The translations under genes were made by a program, and so were the position numbers. Shown here piece after piece: positions 46,769-54,997 of a DNA stretch of 64,000 bases. This DNA is from Aggregicoccus sp. 17bor-14 (GTDB lineage: Bacteria > Myxococcota > Myxococcia > Myxococcales > Myxococcaceae): contig NZ_VJZZ01000011.1 of NCBI RefSeq assembly GCF_009659535.1, positions 124,001-188,000 of the forward strand, in the 5' to 3' direction. Each line of letters opens with the position of its first letter. Positions within the stretch are counted from its first letter, which is position 1. Under the pieces are notes generated by a model. The model saw nothing but the letters and a program-made list of their open reading frames with translations. It did not search any database and was not told the origin of the DNA.

Positions 46769-47517
46769 TTCCCCGCGCGCCGGGCCGCCTCCAGGCCCTG
46801 CGCGCAGGACGGGTCCCCGGCGTGCGCGATGCACTCCTGGAAGGCCTCGGTGGCCTGCGGGTACTGCCGCAGCTGCAGCAGGGTGACGCCCAGGTCGTGC
46901 CAGGCGGTGGCGTGCTCGGGGGAGAGCTGCACGGCGGTGCGGAACTCGGCCGCCGCGGCCTGTAGGTCCTGCTCGCCGAACGCGAGCTCGCCCAGCGCGT
47001 GGTGGGCGTCGGAGAGCTCCGGGTTCACGGCGAGGATCTTGTGGAGCTCGGCGCGCGCGCGGCGCCGGTAGTCGGCGTCCTTCTCGGCCAGGCGCATGTA
47101 CGCGAGCCCCAGGTTGAAGCGGGCCTCGTTGAAGGCGGGGTCCACCTTCAGGGCGCGCGTGAAGCTCTCGGCGGCCTTCGAATAGGCACCCTCCTCGAAG
47201 TAGAGCACCCCGAGGTTCTGGTAGGCCTGCAGCTGCTCCTGGTTGAAGCGGATGGCGCGCACGAACGCGGCCTTGGCGTCCTGCTTGCGCCCGTCCTTCA
47301 GCGCGATGAGCCCCTTGTTCACCCAGAGGTCGCCGTCCTTCGGCGAGTACTCGAGGCCCAGGTCGCACTCGGCCTCGGCCTTCACCAGGTCGCCCTGCGC
47401 GAGCTCGTGCGCGCAACGGTCCCGGTGGAGGGCGGCGTTCGGATGGGGCCTCTGCGCCGGGGCGCACGCGAGGGCGAGCAGGGGCAGGAGCAGCGCGGCG
47501 GAGCGGGGCAGGGCCAT
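46765..47517 (-). CDS. TPR-repeat lipoprotein
   Basis: 250 residues, lipobox-like ALAC (Cys18). About six tetratricopeptide repeats fill the rest (GDLWVNKGLIALKDGRKQDAKAAFVRAI; QAYQNLGVLYFEEGAYSKAAESFTRAL; NEARFNLGLAYMRLAEKDADYR; SDAHHALGELAFGEQDLQAAAAEF; TAWHDLGVTLLQLRQYPQATEAFQ). The size and plan (lipoprotein plus six TPRs) match pilotins such as PilF and Myxococcus Tgl, but no pilus genes are nearby, so that is only one option. Confidence 0.85.
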   Translation of the reverse strand: MALPRSAALLLPLLALACAPAQRPHPNAALHRDRCAHELAQGDLVKAEAECDLGLEYSPKDGDLWVNKGLIALKDGRKQDAKAAFVRAIRFNQEQLQAYQNLGVLYFEEGAYSKAAESFTRALKVDPAFNEARFNLGLAYMRLAEKDADYRRRARAELHKILAVNPELSDAHHALGELAFGEQDLQAAAAEFRTAVQLSPEHATAWHDLGVTLLQLRQYPQATEAFQECIAHAGDPSCAQGLEAARRAGN

Positions 47518-47565
47518 GGAGCGCGGGAGTGTAGGGGGCGCGGGACGGGTCCAGCAATCCGCGCT

Positions 47566-47594
47566 TTGACCGACTCCGCGCCACCCGGTTGCAT
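47566..47594 (+). promoter_or_regulatory. Possible sigma70-like promoter
   Basis: TTGACC, 17 bases, TTGCAT upstream of the small barrel gene, giving a leader of roughly ten bases. The -35 is good, the -10 poor. Confidence 0.35.
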
Positions 47595-47611
47595 CTAGAG
47601 TGCGCGCCACC

Positions 47612-48136
47612 ATGCGCCTCGCTCTCCTCGTCTCCGGCCTGCTCTGCGCGCTCGCTGCCGCGCCGGCCCACGCCCAGTACGCGAACCACAGCCTGGGGCT
47701 GTCCGCCGGCTACATGCGCTTTGCCGAGCCGAGCGCGGGAGAGGCGCAGCTGGAGCCGGGGCTCTTCCTGGGGCTCGAGGGCAGCTACTACCTGGACGCG
47801 GGCTTCGAGCTGGTCTCGCTCACCAAGCTCACGCTGCCGCGCGAGCACGTCACGGGAAAGCGCGTGGTGGGCGTGGCCCCGAGCCTGGGCCTGCGCTACC
47901 TCTTCTCCGAGGAGACGGTGCGGCCCTACGTGGGCGCGGACCTGAGCTACCTGATGGTCTTCGCGCCCGCGCAGACGCTGCAGTACGGAGGCGTGGGGCC
48001 GAACGTCGGCCTGGACCTCTTCGTGGGCGAGAGCACCAGCGTGGGGGCGCGGGCGCAGTACAACTTCTACCTGCGCCTCAACGAGCCGCTGCAGACCTCG
48101 CTCACCTTCAGCCTCGGGATGGCGACCTGGTTCTAG
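47612..48136 (+). CDS. Small outer-membrane beta-barrel protein
   Basis: 174 residues. Signal peptide cleaved near AHAQYANH. About eight amphipathic strands follow (GLSAGYMRFAEP; GLFLGLEGSYYLDAGFELVSLTKL; SLGLRYLF; PYVGADLSYLMVF; VGARAQYNFYLRL; SLTFSLGMATWF), with a C-terminal Phe typical of OmpA/OmpX-like barrels recognised by BamA. The ATG 47612 is preferred over the GTG four codons before. Function unknown. Confidence 0.8.
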   Translation: MRLALLVSGLLCALAAAPAHAQYANHSLGLSAGYMRFAEPSAGEAQLEPGLFLGLEGSYYLDAGFELVSLTKLTLPREHVTGKRVVGVAPSLGLRYLFSEETVRPYVGADLSYLMVFAPAQTLQYGGVGPNVGLDLFVGESTSVGARAQYNFYLRLNEPLQTSLTFSLGMATWF

Positions 48137-48750
48137 CGGGCCGGGTCCCAGCGCATGTCGTAGGTGGTGTCCAGGGGGCCGGTGGTCCAGCCCTCCACCT
48201 GCACGCGTGTACTGGCCAGCGTCTCGAGCGTCTGGCGCAACAGCCCGACGTGGTAGGCGGGCGGCATGAAGTCGCGGCGCATGGCCATCACGCAGTGGGT
48301 GGGCTCGGGCCACACCAGCGTGCGCTCGCCATAGGTGACGGCCGTCGCGTACGCGGACGGCGCGTTCTGCATCACCGTGCGCACGTCGCGGCCGGCGACC
48401 ATCAGCAGCACCTTGCCCATGGGAGAGCCGAGGAAGGCGCCGATGGCGCGCTGACCGAAGCCGTCGAAGGCGGCCTCCACGCTGCCGTCGCGCCCGGCGC
48501 ACAGCAGCGCCGCGGGGAACACCATGCGCAGGAAGTCCGCGATGGGGTAGTTCAGCACGTCCACGAAGCGCTTGCCGCCCGCGAGCAGCCGGCACTGCTC
48601 GCGCAGCGCCGCGCCGTCCGGCAGCTCCCCCACCGCGTCCAGCACGCTGTTGAAGAACATGCCGCGCGCCTGGTCCGCGGGCCTCGCCAGGGCGAGCCGC
48701 CCGGCGAGGTCCTTCTCGAGGGCGGCGGGCAGGGGCGGGAGGCCGGGCAT
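48133..48750 (-). CDS. TIGR02265/DUF2378 family protein (Myxococcus paralogous family)
   Basis: 205 residues. It matches my memory of this Myxococcales-restricted family: GMFFNSVLDAVGE near the N-terminus, VDVLNYPIADFLRMVFPAALL, GSVEAAFDGFGQRAIGAFLGSPMGKVLLM, VMQNAPSAYATAVTYGERTL, and a C-terminal HVGLLRQTLETL. The fold is likely V4R/heme-NO-binding-like, but I have no ligand residue to name. Soluble. It starts 14 bases after the rho stop and may be co-transcribed; its own stop overlaps the convergent barrel gene by CTAG. Confidence 0.75.
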   Translation of the reverse strand: MPGLPPLPAALEKDLAGRLALARPADQARGMFFNSVLDAVGELPDGAALREQCRLLAGGKRFVDVLNYPIADFLRMVFPAALLCAGRDGSVEAAFDGFGQRAIGAFLGSPMGKVLLMVAGRDVRTVMQNAPSAYATAVTYGERTLVWPEPTHCVMAMRRDFMPPAYHVGLLRQTLETLASTRVQVEGWTTGPLDTTYDMRWDPAR

Positions 48751-48764
48751 GGAGCTGCGCGAGC

Positions 48765-50366
48765 CTAGAGCTCGTCGAGGAACTCGTCGTTGTAGGTGTA
48801 GCGGCTGAGGCGCTTGACCAGGGCCTCCATCGCCTCCACCGGCTTCACGCTGAAGAGCATCCCGCGCAGCTTCTTCACCTTCTCGTACTCCTTGTGGGTG
48901 AAGAGCTTCTCCTCCTTGCGCGTGCCGGACTGGGGCACGTTGATGGCCGGGAAGATGCGCTTCTCGGCCAGCAGGCGGTCCAGGGTGACCTCGGAGTTAC
49001 CGGTGCCCTTGAACTCCTCGAAGATGACCTCGTCCATGCGGCTGCCGGTGTCGATGAGCGCGGTGCCGATGATGGTGAGCGTGCCGGCCTCCTCGGTGGC
49101 GCGCGCCGCGCCGAACAGGCGCTTGGGGCGCTCGAGCGCGCGGCTGTCCACGCCGCCGGTCATCGTGCGGCCCGAGCTGTCGCCCTCCTTGTTGTAGGCG
49201 CGCGCGAGGCGGGTGATGGAGTCCAGCAGCACGAGCACGTCCTTGCCGCTCTCCACGAGCCGGCGGGCGCGCTCGATGGCGATCTCCGCCACGCGCAGGT
49301 GGTCCGCGGTGTTGCGGTCCGAGCTCGAGGCGAGCACCTCCGCCTTGATGCTGCGGCGCATGTCGGTGACCTCCTCCGGGCGCTCGTCGATGAGCACCAC
49401 CATCACGTGCATCTCCGGATGGTTGGTGAGCACCGCCTGCGCGATGCGCTGGAGCATGATCGTCTTGCCCGTCTTGGGCGGGGCGACGATGAGGCCGCGC
49501 TGGCCCTTGCCCAGCGGCGCGATGAGATCCAGCACGCGCGTCACGTACTCCTTGTGGCCGTTCTCCAGCTTGATGCGCTCCACCGGGTCGATGGAGGTGA
49601 GGTCGCCGAAGTGCGGCAGGCGCGCGGCCTGCTCGGGCGGGCGCCCGTCCACCGAGTCCACCCGCTGCACCAGGCCCTTGTTGCCGCGCATCTGCGCCTG
49701 CGCCTGGATGAACTGCCCGGTGCGCAGCCGCAGCTTCTGCACCAGGTTCTTCGGGAGCTCCGCGTCGTCCGGCGCAGGCAGCAGGTTCTTCTTCACCTGG
49801 CGCAGGAAGGCGTTGGGCCCCTTGGCCTCGGTGTCCAGCACGCCCTCCACTGCGGTGAGGTTCGCCTCGCCGCGCTGCTGCTGTTGCTGCGGATGGCCTC
49901 CGCCGTGGCCACGCTGCTGCTGCTGCTGGCCTCCGCCGTGCGGGTGCTGGGGGCGCCCCTGCTGCTGCTGCTGCTGCTGGCCCTGCTGCGCCTGCTGTTG
50001 CTGCTGCTGGGCGAGGCGCTGCTGGTACTGCTCGAGCTCCTGCGGGGTGAGGAACACCTGCACCTGCTGCCCGTCCGGGCCCGCGGTCATGCGGTAGGCC
50101 TGGCCCTCGGGCGTGAAGAGCACCTGCGCGCCACGCCGCCGGCGGCGGCGACGGCGGCGGCGGCCCGTGCCCGGCGCGCCCGGCTGACCCGGTGCGCCAC
50201 CCTGGCCGGGCGCTGCGCCCGAGCCCTCGCCCTCGTCGGGGCCCTCGTCCCCCTCGTCGTCGCCCTCGTCGTCGGCGCCGGCGCTGACGCCGGAGCTCCC
50301 TTCAGGCCGCACGGCCTGGGGCGGGGGGAGATCGTTGGGATCGCGGTTGTCGGAGTTCTCGCTCAT
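48765..50366 (-). CDS. rho: Transcription termination factor Rho with Arg/Gln-rich N-terminal extension
   Basis: 533 residues against 419 in E. coli. The added N-terminal part holds an acidic tract (31-47), ten consecutive arginines (69-78), and a Gln-rich zone (112-164) with runs of up to seven Gln. The RNA-binding OB region follows (LRLRTGQFIQAQAQMRGNKG), then the RecA-like ATPase: Walker A APPKTGKT (Lys301), Walker B DVLVLLDSITRLARAYN, Q-loop GVDSRALERPKRLFGAAR, and ALIDTGSRMDEVIFEEFKGTGN. All motor motifs are intact, so the motor is presumably active. The extension is disordered by composition and could bind RNA or phase-separate. Confidence 0.96.
   Translation of the reverse strand: MSENSDNRDPNDLPPPQAVRPEGSSGVSAGADDEGDDEGDEGPDEGEGSGAAPGQGGAPGQPGAPGTGRRRRRRRRRRGAQVLFTPEGQAYRMTAGPDGQQVQVFLTPQELEQYQQRLAQQQQQQAQQGQQQQQQQGRPQHPHGGGQQQQQRGHGGGHPQQQQQRGEANLTAVEGVLDTEAKGPNAFLRQVKKNLLPAPDDAELPKNLVQKLRLRTGQFIQAQAQMRGNKGLVQRVDSVDGRPPEQAARLPHFGDLTSIDPVERIKLENGHKEYVTRVLDLIAPLGKGQRGLIVAPPKTGKTIMLQRIAQAVLTNHPEMHVMVVLIDERPEEVTDMRRSIKAEVLASSSDRNTADHLRVAEIAIERARRLVESGKDVLVLLDSITRLARAYNKEGDSSGRTMTGGVDSRALERPKRLFGAARATEEAGTLTIIGTALIDTGSRMDEVIFEEFKGTGNSEVTLDRLLAEKRIFPAINVPQSGTRKEEKLFTHKEYEKVKKLRGMLFSVKPVEAMEALVKRLSRYTYNDEFLDEL
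49872..50037 (-). repeat. CAG/CTG-rich tract encoding the Rho polyglutamine zone
   Basis: Many CAG codons (CTG on the plus strand), interrupted by glycine, proline and histidine codons. Such tracts can change length by replication slippage. Length changes of three bases would alter the number of Gln without a frameshift. Confidence 0.8.
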
Positions 50367-50594
50367 GGGATTCCGTAGGCAGGCGCCCGGAAGGGGTCCA
50401 GGGTCGCGCGATGCTGTGGGGCAGGGGGCCTGCCGCGGGGTCTTCGGGGCCGGGCCTCTGTTCGAGTCCCGTGCCTCTCGACCGAAACCACCGGCCTCCT
50501 GATGCCTCCCGGGGGCCTGGGGCCACCCGGGTGGGCAGGGGAAGAATACTCACACGGCGCCCCGCGCGCCGAGCCTTTTTTCCGCCCCGTCCGG

Positions 50595-53090
50595 CTACTG
50601 GACGACCACGGAATAGGGCAGCGCCGCCTGGACGCCTGGCGCCAGCGCCGTGCCGGCCGCGCCGCCTACCTCCTGCAGGAAGTCCTGGAGCAGCGGGGGG
50701 ACGGGCGAGGGCTGTGGCGGCAGCACGTCGTTCAGTGCCTGGCCCAGCACCCCGGGCTCCCCGCCGAGCGACGAGAAGAGCCCGCCGGCCTCCCCGAGCA
50801 GCTGCAGGTCCAGCTCCTCCGCCGCCGGCACCCCCGCGCGCTCGCGCGCCACGGCCACCGCGTCCAGCAGGCCGCCGAAGCGGTCCACCAGCCCGCGCGC
50901 CTTCGCGTCCTCGCCGCTCCACACCCGGCCGCGCGCCATGGCGTCCACCGCCGCCTTCTGCAGGTGGCGCGACTCGGCCACGTTGGAGATGAAGTCGTCG
51001 TAGGCGCTGTCCACCCAGGCCTGCGCGGCGTGCTGCTCCTCGGGCGTCCACGGCCTCCAGCCCTGCAGCAGCCCCGGCAGCGGCGCGCGGGTCACCGTCT
51101 CCTGGTGCACCCCCAGCCGCTCGCCCAGGCCCCCCAGCGCCGGCTTGAGGAAGAACACGCCGATGCTGCCGGTGAGCGTGGTGGGGGAGGCGAGGATCTC
51201 GTCGGCGCCCATGCTCGCGTAGTAGCCGCCGCTCGCGGCCACATCGCCCATGGAGGCGACCACGGGCTTGTGCTTCTTGGCCTCCAGCACCGCGCGGTAC
51301 ATCAGGTCCGAGGCGAGCACGTCGCCGCCGCCCGAGTCCACGCGCACCACGATGGCCGCGACGCCCGGGTCCTCCTGCGCGCGCTGCAGCGCGCGCACCA
51401 CCGTCTCCGCGCCCGCGATGCGGCTCGCGCCCAGCGGGTCCTCGCGGCTCTTGCCCCCGGCGATGGCCCCGATGACCGGCACGATCGCGATGCGCCGGCG
51501 GCTGCCCCAGCGCCGGTCGCGCTCGTCGCGCGGCGCGTAGTCGGGGTCGAAGCGGCCGCCGGGCACCAGCTCCGCCGCCTTGCGGTCCAGCTCCTCGGGC
51601 ACCAGCACCCCGTCCACCAGCCCCAGCTCCTTCGCCTGGCGCGCCGTCACCAGCCCGGAGGCGTAGGCCTGCTGCAGCCGGCCCGGGGGCAGCTTGCGCG
51701 CGGCCGCCACCGTGCGCTCGTAGTGGCGCACCTCAGTGTCCAGGTAGGCGTTCACCGTCTCGCGCTGCGCCTCGCTCATGTCCTTGCGGGTGAGCTGCTC
51801 GGGCGCGTTCTTGAACTCGCCCACGCGCGCCACGTCCCAGCTCACGCCCAGCTTCTCCATGGTGCCGCCCAGGTGCGTCACCGTGGCGCTGAGCCCGTTG
51901 ATGCGCAGGTTCGCGGCCGGCAGTGCCCAGATCTCATCCGCCGCGGAGGCGACCATGTAGCCCGCGTCGTCCACCGAGAGCAGCACCGCGAGCACCCGCT
52001 TGCCCGAGGCGCGCAGCCGCAGCACCGCCTGGCGCAGCTCCTCGGCCTTGCCCCAGCCGCTGCCGCGCAGGCCCTCGATCTTGAGCACCACGCCCGCGAG
52101 CTGCGGGTCTCGCGTGGCCTCGTCGAGGAAGCGCATCAGGCGCAGGTACGGATCCGGCGCGCTCCAGCCGAGCACGCTGCGCACCACGCCGCTGCTGCTC
52201 GCGAGCCGGTCGTCCAGGTCCAGCAGCGCCACCTTTCCACCGCCCGTGGGCAGCGAGGCGTACTTCTCGCGGCTCAGGCGCACCGCGAGCACGTGGTCCA
52301 ACCCCTCCCCGTACCCGCCGCCCGCGTAGGTGAGGCCGAGGTGCGCGGCGTCCAGGGTGACGCCGAACTGCAGCGCCAGCTCCTCGCCGCTGCGCAGGCC
52401 GTGGCTCAGCCCCGCGCTCAGGCCCACGCCGCGAAAGAGCTGCGCCTGCAGCGTGTAGCCGAGCCGGCCCTGGTTCAGGCTCTGGCCGCTCGCCACCCGG
52501 TAGTCCGCCGCGAGCGAGTAGCGCTCGCCGAAGGGACGCACGCCCACGCCCAGGTCCCACTCGCGCGGCAGCTTCGCGGGGCCCGTTCCCGGCGCGTCCA
52601 CGTTGCGCACCACGAAGGAGAGCGAGAGCGGCCGCCAGGGCCGGGCGCTCAGGCCCAGGTCCCAGCTGCTCAGCGCGTCCACACGCGAGTTCTCGCCGCT
52701 CGCGTACCAGTGGTACCCCACGCCCAGGCTCAGCGGCTCCGCGCCCAGCGACAGCCCCAGGCCGCTGCGCCGGTAGCTCGCCATCTCGCGGCCGCGCAGC
52801 CACTCCACGCTCGCGCCCAGGCCGAGGGAGCCGAAGAAGGTGCTGCCGACGAAGAGCCCGTCGCCGAGCCCGTCGCGCGCCACGTCCCGCTCGTGCACGT
52901 AGACGAGCTGGCCCGAGCCCAGGGTGGAGAGCGCGGCCGGGTTGAGCGAGAGCGCGGTGGCCTCGTCCACCAGGGCGGGAGAGGTGGGCGGGAGCGTGAT
53001 GCCGCGCGAGGGATCGTTGGGGCGCACCAGCTCGGAGGTCTGGGCGAGCGCGAGCGACGGCAGGAGCGACAGCAGCAGGGCAGGGCGCAT
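50595..53090 (-). CDS. SppA-type signal peptide peptidase fused to an N-terminal barrel-like domain
   Basis: 831 residues. Signal peptide (1-18), then about 290 residues of amphipathic strands starting with the PorV/UPF0164-like stretch EATALSLNPAALSTLGSG (FVGSTFFGSLGLGASVEWL, LGLSLGAEPLSLGVGYHWY). After that comes a complete 67K-type SppA with two tandem domains: the catalytic lysine is in RVGEFKNAPEQ (Lys427) and the serine in GDVAASGGYYAS (Ser620), matching Lys209/Ser409 of E. coli. SppA degrades leftover signal peptides, usually in the inner membrane; the barrel domain suggests an outer-membrane location. ATG 53090 is chosen as the signal-peptide start. Confidence 0.9.
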   Translation of the reverse strand: MRPALLLSLLPSLALAQTSELVRPNDPSRGITLPPTSPALVDEATALSLNPAALSTLGSGQLVYVHERDVARDGLGDGLFVGSTFFGSLGLGASVEWLRGREMASYRRSGLGLSLGAEPLSLGVGYHWYASGENSRVDALSSWDLGLSARPWRPLSLSFVVRNVDAPGTGPAKLPREWDLGVGVRPFGERYSLAADYRVASGQSLNQGRLGYTLQAQLFRGVGLSAGLSHGLRSGEELALQFGVTLDAAHLGLTYAGGGYGEGLDHVLAVRLSREKYASLPTGGGKVALLDLDDRLASSSGVVRSVLGWSAPDPYLRLMRFLDEATRDPQLAGVVLKIEGLRGSGWGKAEELRQAVLRLRASGKRVLAVLLSVDDAGYMVASAADEIWALPAANLRINGLSATVTHLGGTMEKLGVSWDVARVGEFKNAPEQLTRKDMSEAQRETVNAYLDTEVRHYERTVAAARKLPPGRLQQAYASGLVTARQAKELGLVDGVLVPEELDRKAAELVPGGRFDPDYAPRDERDRRWGSRRRIAIVPVIGAIAGGKSREDPLGASRIAGAETVVRALQRAQEDPGVAAIVVRVDSGGGDVLASDLMYRAVLEAKKHKPVVASMGDVAASGGYYASMGADEILASPTTLTGSIGVFFLKPALGGLGERLGVHQETVTRAPLPGLLQGWRPWTPEEQHAAQAWVDSAYDDFISNVAESRHLQKAAVDAMARGRVWSGEDAKARGLVDRFGGLLDAVAVARERAGVPAAEELDLQLLGEAGGLFSSLGGEPGVLGQALNDVLPPQPSPVPPLLQDFLQEVGGAAGTALAPGVQAALPYSVVVQ

Positions 53091-53118
53091 GGCGGGGAGC
53101 CACTCTAGGACTGCTCCC

Positions 53119-53143
53119 GGTGCAGGTGGGTGGCACCCGCACC
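53119..53143. promoter_or_regulatory. Inverted repeat between divergent sppA-like and FKBP genes
   Basis: GGTGC-A-GGTG and CACC-C-GCACC flank GGTGG: nine matching pairs with one mismatch. In the 104-base gap between divergent starts; a shared operator is possible. Confidence 0.3.
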
Positions 53144-53194
53144 CCGGCTGTCCTCGACTGGACCGCCGCCGCGGGCGTGGGGCACAGTGCGCCG

Positions 53195-53665
53195 ATGCTG
53201 CGCTTCGCAACCGTCCTTCCCGCCGCCCTCTCCCTCCTGCTGCTCGCCTCCGCCTGCGGTGAAGGAAACACGGGCGACCCGGCCACCACCCCCTTCTCCG
53301 AGCAGCTGGGCGTGGACCTCTCCGCCATGGAGAAGCGTCCCTCGGGCCTCTACGTGCAGGACCTCACGGTGGGGCAGGGCTCGGTCGCGGCCGTGGGCAG
53401 CACGCCCTCCGTGCGCTACACGGGGTGGCTGGCGGATGGGCAGGTGGTGGACAGCAACCTGGCCGATGCGCAGCCCTGGACGTTCAAGCTCGGAGCGGGG
53501 AACGTCATCCGGGGCTGGGACGAGGGCCTGGTCGGGATGCGCGTGGGCGGCGTGCGCCGGCTCGTCATCCCCTCGGACCTCGGCTACGGCGACAAGGGCT
53601 ACGGTCCCGTCCCGGGCAAGGCGGTGCTCGTGTTCCGGGTGGAGCTGGTCGCGGTGACCTTCTAG
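53195..53665 (+). CDS. FKBP-type peptidyl-prolyl isomerase lipoprotein
   Basis: 156 residues, lipobox ASAC (Cys21). The FKBP fold spans about 45-156: SVRYTGWLADGQVVDSN, PWTFKLGAGNVIRGWDEGLVGMRVGGVRRLVIP, LGYGDKGYG, and LVFRVELVAV. The usual PPIase residues are present (YTG, VIxGWDEGL, YG). It assists protein folding in the periplasm or outer membrane. ATG 53195; no good ribosome site visible. It is divergent from the SppA-like gene and its stop touches the convergent PEGA gene. Confidence 0.9.
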   Translation: MLRFATVLPAALSLLLLASACGEGNTGDPATTPFSEQLGVDLSAMEKRPSGLYVQDLTVGQGSVAAVGSTPSVRYTGWLADGQVVDSNLADAQPWTFKLGAGNVIRGWDEGLVGMRVGGVRRLVIPSDLGYGDKGYGPVPGKAVLVFRVELVAVTF

Positions 53666-54883
53666 CTACCAGTCCTCGGTGCCGGAGACGGTGTCGAGCG
53701 GGTCCGTGGCCTTGCGCTTCTTCTCGGCCTGCCGGCTCTTGCCCCCGCGGTCCTCGCCGCTCCACTCCTCGGTGCCCTGCGTGTGGTCCAGCGGGTCGCT
53801 GGACTGCACTGCGCGCGCGCTGCCGCCCGCCGCCTCCGCGAAGAGGTGGTTCACCAGGCGCTCCAGCTCGCCCTGCAGCTGCCCGAACTCGTCGCCCTGC
53901 AGCTTCATCCGCCGCAGCGCGAGCCGCTTGCCGCTGCCGAGCTCGTAGAGCGCGAGCGCGAGCTCACTGCCCGCGCCGTCCGGCAGCGTGCGCACGCTGC
54001 CCAGCAGCGCGCGCTCGAGGCCCAGGCTCTTGCCCAGCGCCACCGCGGCAGGGGAGGGCGCCTCCTTGCCCAGCTCGCGCACCACCGCGTCCAGCTTCGC
54101 GCGCGCCGCGCTGTACGCGGGCGTCGCGGTGAGCGCGACCGTGACGGTCTGCTCATCCGCGCCCGCCTGCAGCAGCTGCCCCTCGGTGCGAAAGCCCGGC
54201 CGCTCCACGCGCACGAGGTGCGCGCCCACCGCGAGCGCCGGGATGCTCACCGGCGCGTAGCCCAGCGCCTCGCCGTCCAGGTACACGCGCGCTCCGGCGG
54301 GCCGCGCCACCACCGTGGCGCTGCCGCGCAGGGCCGCCGCGTGGCTGGTGCCCACCTCCGCGCGCAGGGCGAGCAGCTCGCGGCGGAAGCGCTGCGGGCT
54401 GAGCGCATAGGTGGGATCCAGCGCCATCAGGTCCAGCAGGGCGTGCTTCGCATCGTCGGGCTCGCCGCGCTCGAGCAGCATCCCCGCGAGCAGCGCCGTC
54501 GCGTCGCACAGGGGGGTGCAGCCGCGCATCGCCGCGGCGGCCGCCGGCACCTCCTGCAGGCTCGCCCGCACGCGCTCCTCCGCGCGGCCCGGCTTCTTCG
54601 CCACGAAGGCCGAGAGCGCGTCCGCGTACGCCCCCTTCGCGCGCTCGAGCGCGGCTTGAGCGCCCGGGTCCACGGGCTGGCCGTAGAGGGCCTCGGGCGT
54701 GCGCACCTGCAGCTCGTCGTAGGTTCCCAGCGCGCGCGAGAGGTCCGCCTCCATGCGCGGCACCAGGCCTTCTGCCTGAGGGTCCAGCGCCACGAGCAGC
54801 GCGGCGGCGCGGGGCGCCGGAGCGCGGGCGGGGGCAGTAGCGAGCGCGAGCGTGGGCAGCAGGAGCAGCGCGAACGGCTTCAT
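53666..54883 (-). CDS. Exported PEGA-domain protein with duplicated C-terminal DPLD motif
   Basis: 405 residues, signal peptide (1-18). The middle contains a TPR-like helical part (GMLLERGEPDDAKHALLDLMALDP). A PEGA domain follows (GSATVVARPAGARVYLDGEALGYAPVSIPALAVGAHLVRVERPGF). The C-terminus carries two copies of DPLDxxxGTE(E/D)W, at residues 361-374 and 392-405, with a Lys/Arg/Glu-rich spacer; the last residue is the second motif's Trp. The protein is likely part of an outer-membrane or periplasmic assembly. Its stop abuts the FKBP stop with no gap. Confidence 0.82.
   Translation of the reverse strand: MKPFALLLLPTLALATAPARAPAPRAAALLVALDPQAEGLVPRMEADLSRALGTYDELQVRTPEALYGQPVDPGAQAALERAKGAYADALSAFVAKKPGRAEERVRASLQEVPAAAAAMRGCTPLCDATALLAGMLLERGEPDDAKHALLDLMALDPTYALSPQRFRRELLALRAEVGTSHAAALRGSATVVARPAGARVYLDGEALGYAPVSIPALAVGAHLVRVERPGFRTEGQLLQAGADEQTVTVALTATPAYSAARAKLDAVVRELGKEAPSPAAVALGKSLGLERALLGSVRTLPDGAGSELALALYELGSGKRLALRRMKLQGDEFGQLQGELERLVNHLFAEAAGGSARAVQSSDPLDHTQGTEEWSGEDRGGKSRQAEKKRKATDPLDTVSGTEDW
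53669..53803 (-). repeat. Two 14-codon repeats encoding DPLDxxxGTE(E/D)W
   Basis: Copies at 53762-53803 and 53669-53710, separated by 17 codons. Ten of 14 residues agree. The last copy ends the protein. Confidence 0.8.
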
Positions 54884-54923
54884 GCGTGAGGACCCCGGGT
54901 GGGTGGGAGCCCTCGGAACGCTA

Positions 54924-54939
54924 GCAGCGCGCGCGCTGC
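54924..54939. repeat. Perfect 16-bp palindrome in the PEGA-gene promoter region
   Basis: GCAGCGCGCGCGCTGC is fully self-complementary. Located about 41 bases upstream of the PEGA start (minus strand) and downstream of the parE hairpin. Confidence 0.35.
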
Positions 54940-54959
54940 GGGGTCGATACGACAACGGG

Positions 54960-54988
54960 CCGGGGTGGGGAGCGGGTCCTCACCCCGG
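54960..54988 (-). terminator. Hairpin after parE
   Basis: CCGGGGTG and CACCCCGG form an 8-bp stem around a 13-base loop, ten bases past the parE stop. No U-tract. Confidence 0.5.
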
Positions 54989-54997
54989 CGGGGAGCG

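Noticed and set aside
46765-47517. Naming the TPR lipoprotein Tgl or PilF
   Set aside because: Size and repeat number fit, but TPR lipoproteins are common in myxobacteria and no pilus gene is nearby.
45602-48595. 997-codon minus-strand frame across three genes
   Set aside because: It runs antisense to and out of frame with the oxygenase, TPR and barrel genes; repetitive Arg/Ala/His composition.
49872-50037. Repeated CTG units that could be read as a CRISPR-like or satellite repeat
   Set aside because: They lie inside the rho coding frame and encode polyglutamine; there is no repeat-spacer pattern.
50461-50470. TTCGAGTCCC resembling a tRNA T-loop, upstream of rho
   Set aside because: The flanking bases do not pair to form a T-stem and no acceptor or anticodon stem is present.
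50555-50582. GC-rich inverted repeat followed by TTTTTT on the plus strand
   Set aside because: No plus-strand gene precedes it; the region is upstream of rho on the minus strand, so the terminator-like pattern has no transcript to end.
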